Positions 6,450-11,558 of a DNA stretch of 11,558 nt are shown here, piece by piece. Below the pieces are notes generated by a model. That model saw only the letters and a program-made list of their open reading frames with translations. It was not told the origin of the DNA and searched no databases. The stretch lies in NCBI GenBank assembly GCA_002721165.1, contig PBJS01000003.1, positions 70,843 through 82,400 of the forward strand, read 5' to 3'. Source of the DNA: Legionellales bacterium (lineage in GTDB: Bacteria; Pseudomonadota; Gammaproteobacteria; Eutrophobiales; Eutrophobiaceae). Position numbers and translations under genes: made by a program. Every line of letters begins with the position of its first letter. The first letter of the stretch is position 1.

Positions 6450-8705
6450 ATGGCAGATACACTGAGTTTTGACTTTGAGCAGAACGAAAAACAGCCACTA
6501 GAAGAGTACACGGAAAAGGCCTATTTGGATTATTCCATGTATGTCATTTTGGATCGTGCTCTCCCTCATATAAGTGATGGATTAAAGCCCGTACAACGAC
6601 GAATTATCTACGCAATGTCAGAATTAGGGCTCAAGGCATCATCAAAATTTAAAAAATCAGCCCGCACAGTGGGAGATGTTATTGGCAAATTTCATCCGCA
6701 TGGCGATTCCGCCTGTTATGAGGCCATGGTATTGATGGCACAAGATTTTTCATATAGATATCCTCTTGTTGATGGTCAGGGAAACTGGGGGTCAATGGAT
6801 GACCCAAAGTCATTTGCAGCGATGAGGTATACAGAATCAAAGTTAACTGCTTATGCAGATGTTCTACTTAGCGAAGTTGAGCAAGGTACCGTTGAGTGGC
6901 TTCCTAATTTCGATGGAACTCTAGAAGAGCCAAAGTTATTACCGGCTAGACTACCAAATATCTTATTAAATGGCACAACAGGAATAGCAGTAGGAATGGC
7001 GACTGATATACCGCCGCATAATTTAAAAGAAGTAGCTAGCGCATGTATTAGGTTGCTTGACGCCCCAAAGAGCTCAGTACTTGAACTATGTAAACACATT
7101 AAAGGCCCTGACTTTCCAACAAATGCAGAAATTATTAGTTCTAAAACTTCAATACGTGAAATTTATAAAACAGGCTATGGTTCAATAAAAGCACGTGCAG
7201 TTTGGTGTGAGGAAGATGGAAACATTGTTATTACAGCAATACCATACCAAAGTTCTGGAAATAAAATATTAGAACAAATCGCTTCACAAATGCAGTCAAA
7301 AAAATTACCTATGATTGATGATTTAAGGGATGAGTCAGATCATGAAAACCCTACTAGATTAGTTTTAGTTCCACGTTCTAATCGCGTGGATTTAGAAGAG
7401 CTAATGTTACATCTGTTTGCGACAACAGACCTTGAACGAAGTTATCGAGTAAATTTAAATATTATTGGTCTAGATGGGCGCCCTCAAGTTAAAGATTTAA
7501 AAGTTATTTTAAAAGAATGGATTCAATATAGAACTGAAACAGTTAGAAAGAGATTACAGTTTAGATTAGATAATGTCACCTCTTCCATCCATATTTTAGC
7601 AGGCCTGATGATTGCGTATCTTAATATAGATAAAATAATCAAAATAATCAGAAAAGAAGAAAAACCAAAAAATATTTTGATGAAAAATTTTAAATTAAGC
7701 GATACACAGGCAGATGCAATTTTAAATTTACGATTGAGAAGATTAGCAAAACTCGAAGAACTAAAGATTAAAGCAGATTTAGGAAATTTAAAAAAAGAGA
7801 AAAAAGAATTAGAAGCTATATTAAAATCTAAGCAGCGTTTAAAAACAGTTATCAAAAAGGAAATAGAAACTGACGCGAAACTCTTTGCTGATGACAGGCA
7901 ATCGGAGATAAAAGAAGCAAAAGAGGCAAAGGTCATAGATGAAAAAAGTCTTATTACATCAGAACCAGTCACGATTGTACTTTCTGAAAAAGGATGGGTA
8001 CGCGCTGCTAAAGGCCATGATATTGATCCGACATCATTAAATTACAAAAGTGGTGATAATTTCAAGCAAATGTCTCAAGGTAAAACAAATCAGCTTGCTG
8101 TATTTATTGATTCAAGTGGGCGGTGTTATTCGTTACCTTCACATTCATTACCATCGGCTCGTAGTTTTGGCGAACCAGTATCTGCGCGCTTAACTCCGCC
8201 TGATGGAGTTAGTTTCGAAGGTGTAATGACAGGAACTCCAGATACAGTTTATTTATTAGCTGCAGATAGTGGCTATGGATTTATGATTAAATTAAAAGAT
8301 ATCTATACTAAAAATAGAAATGGAAAATTAATTTTAAAGGTTCCAGAAAATTCGAATGTTTTATTACCAACAAAAGTGAATGATATTGAAAATGACTGGG
8401 TTGCAGCTGTTAGTTCTATTGGGAGACTTTTAATGTTTCCAATATCTGAATTAACATTACTGACTAAAGGTAAGGGCTTAAAAATAATTCAAATTCCACC
8501 TGCTAAATTAAAAACAAGAGAGGAATATGTGGTCGCAATGACTGCAATGGGTGAAACGGATAATTTAACTATTTTTACAAATAAAAGACATACAGTACTA
8601 AAAGCTGATGAGCATGAAAAATTTATCGGTGAGAGAGGGCGAAGGGGCGCTATGTTAAGTCGTAACTTTCGTAATGTAATACGAATTTCACCTGAAACTA
8701 AATAA
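6450..8705 (+). CDS. parC: DNA topoisomerase IV subunit A (ParC)
   Basis: DNA cleavage subunit of topoisomerase IV, forming the A2B2 complex with ParE. The catalytic tyrosine is Y127, preceded by R126 in AAMRYTES. The winged-helix region around 77-95 contains HPHGDSACYEAM. S87 and E91 correspond to the E. coli ParC quinolone hot spots S80 and E84 and are both the unmutated residues. After the tower and a Lys-rich coiled-coil arm (about 395-475) comes the C-terminal beta-pinwheel domain (about 490-751). At 751 aa it is almost identical in length to the E. coli protein (752). AGGA at 6439-6442 lies seven bases before the ATG. parE is just upstream and efp starts 22 bp downstream, so a parE-parC-efp transcript is likely. 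No in-frame break was seen. Confidence 0.97.
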   Translation: MADTLSFDFEQNEKQPLEEYTEKAYLDYSMYVILDRALPHISDGLKPVQRRIIYAMSELGLKASSKFKKSARTVGDVIGKFHPHGDSACYEAMVLMAQDFSYRYPLVDGQGNWGSMDDPKSFAAMRYTESKLTAYADVLLSEVEQGTVEWLPNFDGTLEEPKLLPARLPNILLNGTTGIAVGMATDIPPHNLKEVASACIRLLDAPKSSVLELCKHIKGPDFPTNAEIISSKTSIREIYKTGYGSIKARAVWCEEDGNIVITAIPYQSSGNKILEQIASQMQSKKLPMIDDLRDESDHENPTRLVLVPRSNRVDLEELMLHLFATTDLERSYRVNLNIIGLDGRPQVKDLKVILKEWIQYRTETVRKRLQFRLDNVTSSIHILAGLMIAYLNIDKIIKIIRKEEKPKNILMKNFKLSDTQADAILNLRLRRLAKLEELKIKADLGNLKKEKKELEAILKSKQRLKTVIKKEIETDAKLFADDRQSEIKEAKEAKVIDEKSLITSEPVTIVLSEKGWVRAAKGHDIDPTSLNYKSGDNFKQMSQGKTNQLAVFIDSSGRCYSLPSHSLPSARSFGEPVSARLTPPDGVSFEGVMTGTPDTVYLLAADSGYGFMIKLKDIYTKNRNGKLILKVPENSNVLLPTKVNDIENDWVAAVSSIGRLLMFPISELTLLTKGKGLKIIQIPPAKLKTREEYVVAMTAMGETDNLTIFTNKRHTVLKADEHEKFIGERGRRGAMLSRNFRNVIRISPETK

Positions 8706-8714
8706 TCGCACAAA

Positions 8715-8719
8715 AGGAG
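8715..8719 (+). promoter_or_regulatory. Ribosome binding site deciding the GTG start of efp
   Basis: AGGAG lies eight bases before the GTG at 8728. It supports that non-ATG start, which also gives a protein of exactly the normal EF-P length. Confidence 0.8.
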
Positions 8720-8727
8720 AAGTATTA

Positions 8728-9294
8728 GTGAGCTACAGTACGAGTGAGTTTAAAGCTGGTCTTAAGGTATTAGTAGATAATGATCCTTGTACTATTATTG
8801 AAAATGAGTTTGTTAAACCAGGCAAAGGGCAGGCATTCAATAGGATAAAAGTACGAAATTTGAAAACAGGAAGAGTATTGGAGAAAACCTATAAATCTGG
8901 TGATTCATTAGAGACTGCTGATGTAATTGATTTAGAAATGCAATATCTCTATAACGATGGAGACAACTGGTATTTTATGGAGCAAAATAATTTTGAACAA
9001 TTCTCAGCTAGTGAAGATATAGTTGCAGATGCAAAACAATGGATAACTGGCGAAGAGATGTGTTTTGTTACCCTATGGAATGATGTGCCGTTGACAGTAA
9101 CACCACCAAATTTTGTGTTCTTAAAAACTAAAGATACTGACCCTGGAGTTCGAGGCGATACTGCGCAAGGAGGTACTAAGCCAGCAACACTTGAAACTGG
9201 TGCAATTGTTAAAGTACCACTATTTATCGATAAAGGTGAATTATTAAAAATAGACACCCGTACAGGTGAATATGTATCTCGAGCAAAAGATTAA
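8728..9294 (+). CDS. efp: Translation elongation factor P (lysine type)
   Basis: Binds between the P and E sites of stalled ribosomes and promotes peptide bonds at consecutive prolines. The 188-aa length equals that of E. coli EF-P. The three beta-barrel domains are covered by typical blocks: EFVKPGKGQAF at 27-37, VTPPNFV near 131-137, DTDPGVRGDTAQGG near 143-156, and a C-terminal DTRTGEYVSRAK. The tip residue that is post-translationally modified is K33 in PGKG. Lysine here is the form handled by EpmA/EpmB (beta-lysylation) in most gammaproteobacteria, and not the arginine rhamnosylated by EarP; none of these modification genes is in the window. The start is GTG with a clear AGGAG upstream. 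It follows parC by 22 bp and converges on tsaB with a 21-bp gap in which no good terminator is visible. Confidence 0.97.
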   Translation: MSYSTSEFKAGLKVLVDNDPCTIIENEFVKPGKGQAFNRIKVRNLKTGRVLEKTYKSGDSLETADVIDLEMQYLYNDGDNWYFMEQNNFEQFSASEDIVADAKQWITGEEMCFVTLWNDVPLTVTPPNFVFLKTKDTDPGVRGDTAQGGTKPATLETGAIVKVPLFIDKGELLKIDTRTGEYVSRAKD

Positions 9295-9315
9295 TCTAGT
9301 TATTTTAGAAAATAT

Positions 9316-9981
9316 TTAACTGGTAACTTTATCTCTTAAATAAACTGGTGATACAAGTTCAGCAGACATAACTTTTCCATCTAAGTATAATGGTATTGCT
9401 ATCTTGATAATATCTTTTGCATGAGGGTATGCATTATCATCAAAGTCGATAATCTTACATTTAAATTTTGATTTAATTTCATCGGAATATAATTTCCATC
9501 CACTACCCGCACCGAACCATTCACCAGATGATGGGGTAGAAATATTATTTGGTAAACATACTTTTTCTTTTTTAATGGCTTCCATTATATTAAGTTTATT
9601 TTTTCTATAAAGCCCCCAATAAATTTCTTTCATGCGCGCATCAAATGATGCAGCAATACAATCATATTTATCAGAGAATTGTTGTGCGAGGGTAGCTAAT
9701 GTTGATATAGGAATGACTGGAATGTCATATGGATAGGCTAGACCTTGAGTTACACTAATAGCAATTCGGACGCCAGTGAATGCTCCAGGGCCACGTCCAA
9801 ATGCTATAGCATCAAGAGAATTTAGTTTTATATTTGCCTCATTAAGAAGTGAATCAATCATTGGGAGTATCAATTCTGTATGTTTTCTTGGCGCTATTTG
9901 ATGTCGATAAATACATGAATTATCGATTCCAAGTGCAGCAGAACATGCTTCTGTTGATGTCTCAATGGCAAGAATTTTCAT
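9316..9981 (-). CDS. tsaB: tRNA t6A37 biosynthesis protein TsaB
   Basis: Scaffold member of the TsaB-TsaD-TsaE complex that transfers threonylcarbamoyl to A37 of ANN-decoding tRNAs; cytoplasmic. Seen: the ASKHA-fold N-terminus MKILAIETSTEACSAAL at 1-17, RKHTELILPMIDSLL at 32-46, the family hallmark GRGPGAFTGVRI at 62-73, FDARMKEIYW at 113-122, and the C-terminal PVYLRD at 212-217. At 221 aa it is a little shorter than the E. coli protein (231). It is not TsaD, which is about 340 aa and has a metal-binding HxxxH motif that is absent here. No good Shine-Dalgarno site precedes the ATG at 9979-9981. It is transcribed divergently from the Lol permease gene over a 127-bp AT-rich spacer and converges with efp. 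Confidence 0.95.
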   Translation of the reverse strand: MKILAIETSTEACSAALGIDNSCIYRHQIAPRKHTELILPMIDSLLNEANIKLNSLDAIAFGRGPGAFTGVRIAISVTQGLAYPYDIPVIPISTLATLAQQFSDKYDCIAASFDARMKEIYWGLYRKNKLNIMEAIKKEKVCLPNNISTPSSGEWFGAGSGWKLYSDEIKSKFKCKIIDFDDNAYPHAKDIIKIAIPLYLDGKVMSAELVSPVYLRDKVTS

Positions 9982-10049
9982 AATTTTAATTAATTATTTC
10001 TTTTAAATTCACTATAAGCTTGTATTCAATCTAATTAAATTTAATTATA

Positions 10050-10078
10050 ATAAAACACTCATTTTATTTTAGTTTCAA
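10050..10078 (-). promoter_or_regulatory. Weak candidate promoter for tsaB
   Basis: On the minus strand TTGAAA (10073-10078, 5 of 6) is followed after 17 bp by TTTTAT (10050-10055, 4 of 6). This would give a leader of about 60 nt before tsaB. The spacer is very AT-rich and offers other -10-like hexamers, including a perfect TATAAT at 10044-10049 on this strand with poor -35 spacing, so the exact element is uncertain. Confidence 0.25.
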
Positions 10079-10101
10079 CGTTTATATAACCCCCTTATAA
10101 T
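10073..10101 (+). promoter_or_regulatory. Candidate promoter for the Lol permease, implying a leaderless mRNA
   Basis: A perfect TATAAT at 10096-10101 ends seven bases before the ATG at 10109. A poor -35 candidate TTTCAA (10073-10078, 3 of 6) lies 17 bp upstream of it. Initiation at the normal distance from this -10 would fall at or within a base or two of the start codon. A second perfect TATAAT at 10046-10051 is an alternative and would give a leader of about 50 nt, but no Shine-Dalgarno site precedes the ATG in either case. Confidence 0.4.
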
Positions 10102-10108
10102 AGATATT

Positions 10109-11350
10109 ATGTTCAATACATACGAAGCAATGATCGGGTTGCGATATGTACGCGCCAAGAGGCGTAATCATTTTATTTCTTTTATTTCAATGTCATCTAT
10201 GATTGGCGTTGCTCTCGGTGTCATGGCATTAATTACAGTCATTTCAGTCATGAATGGTTTCGAAAAAGAGCTAAAAGAAAGGATCTTAGGTATGGCATCG
10301 CATGCAGTTATTGAAGAGCTTAATGGTTTGAGTAATTGGGAATCAGTCATGCGAGACATAAAGGAGCATCCTCAAATTCTGGGCGCTGCCCCATATTTTC
10401 ATGCAGAAGGCATGTTATCTAAAGATAAAGCTGTTAATGGAGTAATAATTCGAGGTATTTTACCAAGTGAAGAAAAAAATGTTGCTATCGTAACGGAAAA
10501 AATGGTGGCAGGTAATTTAGACGATCTAAAAGGAAGTGAATTTAATATAGTTTTAGGCAGCGAACTTGCTAGAAAACTAAATTTAGCAATAGGGGATAAA
10601 GTTACATTAGTAGCGCCACAAGCAAATATCACCCCTGCAGGAATTTTGCCTAGGCTTAAGCGTTTTACTTTAGCAGGTATATTCGAAGTAGGAATGCATG
10701 AATTTGATAGTGGACTAGTATTAATTCATATGAATGATGCATTGAAGTTATTTCGTAAATCTAATCCAACTGGAATTAGAATAAAAACAAACGATATATT
10801 AGAAGCACCGATCATTAGTAGAGAAATTGCAAATCAGTTATCTAAAAATTACTGGGTCATAGATTGGACCCAACGACACTCAAATTTCTTTAGAGCATTA
10901 AAAACTGAGAAGACAGTAATGTTTGTTATTTTAACCTTAATCGTTGCTGTTGCTGCCTTTAATATTATATCAACTCTCGTAATGGCAGTGTCAGATAAAC
11001 AGTCAGATATTGCTGTTTTGCGAACACTTGGAGCAAGCCCTAGAAGTATACTAAAAATATTTATGATTCAGGGAACAGTAATTGGTGTGATAGGTATTTT
11101 CTTGGGAATAATTAGCGGTGTGTGGTTAGCTTCAAATATTGAAACTTTGGTGCCAGCTTTGGAGAATATGCTTGGATATAAATTTCTCTCTCCTGACGTA
11201 TATTATATAAGCGATCTGCCGTCTGATATGCATTGGAATGATGTTATTCATATTGGAGTAATTTCTTTTGTTTTATGTTTGTTAGCAACAATTTATCCTG
11301 CTTTACGTGCAGCAAATACCCTACCTGCTGAGGCATTACGTTATGAATGA
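10109..11350 (+). CDS. Lipoprotein-releasing ABC transporter permease (LolC/LolF-like)
   Basis: Inner-membrane permease that, with the LolD ATPase, extracts outer-membrane lipoproteins and passes them to LolA. The 413-aa protein has the expected layout: TM1 at about 25-47, a large periplasmic MacB-like domain at about 48-268, then TM2 about 270-292, TM3 about 316-345 and TM4 about 379-397. Motifs seen: SVMNGFEKELKERI at 46-59, LNLAIGDKVTLVAP at 157-170, and the C-terminus YPALRAANTLPAEALRYE at 396-413. Compared from memory with E. coli, it mixes LolC traits (IVAVAAFNII, IFMIQG and the PAEALRYE end) with LolE traits (STLVMAVSDKQSDIAVLRTLGAS, and FLSPDVYYISDLPSDMHW). That combination is expected of LolF, which works as a homodimer with LolD. 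The ATG aligns with the E. coli LolC start, 11 residues before the shared RY, despite having no Shine-Dalgarno site. The stop overlaps lolD by 8 nt. Calling it LolC remains possible if a lolE lies beyond the right edge. Confidence 0.92.
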   Translation: MFNTYEAMIGLRYVRAKRRNHFISFISMSSMIGVALGVMALITVISVMNGFEKELKERILGMASHAVIEELNGLSNWESVMRDIKEHPQILGAAPYFHAEGMLSKDKAVNGVIIRGILPSEEKNVAIVTEKMVAGNLDDLKGSEFNIVLGSELARKLNLAIGDKVTLVAPQANITPAGILPRLKRFTLAGIFEVGMHEFDSGLVLIHMNDALKLFRKSNPTGIRIKTNDILEAPIISREIANQLSKNYWVIDWTQRHSNFFRALKTEKTVMFVILTLIVAVAAFNIISTLVMAVSDKQSDIAVLRTLGASPRSILKIFMIQGTVIGVIGIFLGIISGVWLASNIETLVPALENMLGYKFLSPDVYYISDLPSDMHWNDVIHIGVISFVLCLLATIYPALRAANTLPAEALRYE

Positions 11351-11558
11351 GAAATTGATTGTAGCTCAAGATGTAAAGAAATCATTTAACGACGGCCATT
11401 TATCCGTCAATGTCTTAAAGGGCGTAGAACTCACTGTTAAAAAACAACAAAGTGTTTCAATCATTGGCGCATCTGGTTCTGGTAAAAGCACACTTTTACA
11501 CTTACTCGGCGGTTTAGATGATCCTGATAGTGGAGATATTGTTATAAATAATCAAAGT
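11343..11558 (+). CDS. lolD: Lipoprotein-releasing ABC transporter ATPase LolD, cut by window edge
   Basis: ATPase that powers the Lol permease at the cytoplasmic face of the inner membrane. The first 72 codons are present: an ABC-type beta strand start (KLIVAQDVKKSF at 4-15), LKGVEL at 25-30, and the Walker A motif GASGSGKST at 42-50 followed by LLHLLGGLDDPDSG at 51-64, typical of the LolD/MacB ATPase group. The family is about 230 residues, so Walker B, the signature motif and the H-loop lie outside the window. The ATG is inside the permease gene (ATGAATGA), overlapping it by 8 nt, which implies translational coupling. The only alternative nearby ATG (11347) meets a stop after three codons. 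Confidence 0.94.
   Translation, partial: MNEKLIVAQDVKKSFNDGHLSVNVLKGVELTVKKQQSVSIIGASGSGKSTLLHLLGGLDDPDSGDIVINNQS

Noticed and set aside
6708..6722. Quinolone-resistance mutations in ParC
   Set aside because: S87 and E91, equivalent to E. coli S80 and E84, are the unmutated residues.
7523..7972. 149-codon minus-strand open frame, Ser/Phe-rich
   Set aside because: It is the antisense shadow of the Lys/Glu-rich coiled-coil arm of ParC and has no ribosome binding site or recognisable domain.
8949..9257. 102-codon minus-strand open frame
   Set aside because: Antisense to EF-P, whose full-length sequence matches its family across the same bases.
9295..9320. Possible bidirectional terminator between efp and tsaB (AGTTA...TAACT)
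   Set aside because: The arms are 5 bp with an imperfect AT-only interior, so no stable hairpin is predicted.

Overview
The window is an AT-rich, gene-dense stretch of bacterial chromosome. It looks gammaproteobacterial: there are separate ParE (629 aa) and ParC (751 aa) subunits of the Pseudomonas/E. coli type, a lysine-type EF-P, TsaB, and a Lol lipoprotein transporter locus. Low GC, short spacers and no mobile DNA would suit a streamlined (for example marine or host-associated) lineage, but the genus cannot be read from the sequence. Gene names come from recognised motifs and remembered family sequences; no database search was run.

Layout. (1) 1-1806, minus strand: xseB-ispA-folE2, a compact run for exonuclease VII small subunit, farnesyl diphosphate synthase and a type IB GTP cyclohydrolase; folE2 is cut by the left edge. 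(2) 1807-2013: a divergent intergenic region with a sigma70-like promoter for each side; the one facing right overlaps an operator-like inverted repeat. (3) 2014-4420, plus strand: a rubrerythrin without a rubredoxin domain, a strong intrinsic terminator, then a two-cluster/CCG-domain iron-sulfur protein and a DUF3501 protein separated by 3 nt. This group is the least understood and most interesting part. (4) 4499-9294, plus strand: parE (TTG start), parC and efp (GTG start). (5) 9316-9981, minus strand: tsaB, convergent with efp. (6) 10109 to the right edge, plus strand: a LolC/LolE-type permease that mixes features of both (LolF-like), overlapping by 8 nt the start of lolD, which is cut by the right edge.

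How the genes work together. Most are housekeeping: isoprenoid precursor elongation, DNA repair, folate or queuosine precursor supply, chromosome decatenation, rescue of polyproline stalling, tRNA t6A37 formation and outer-membrane lipoprotein release. The rubrerythrin/Fe-S/DUF3501 group looks like a peroxide-defence or redox module. The working inference is that the Fe-S protein, or a partner of it, supplies electrons that a normal rubrerythrin would receive through its own rubredoxin domain. No rRNA, tRNA, CRISPR array, insertion sequence, attachment site or phage gene was seen, and no gene-free stretch exceeds 300 bases.
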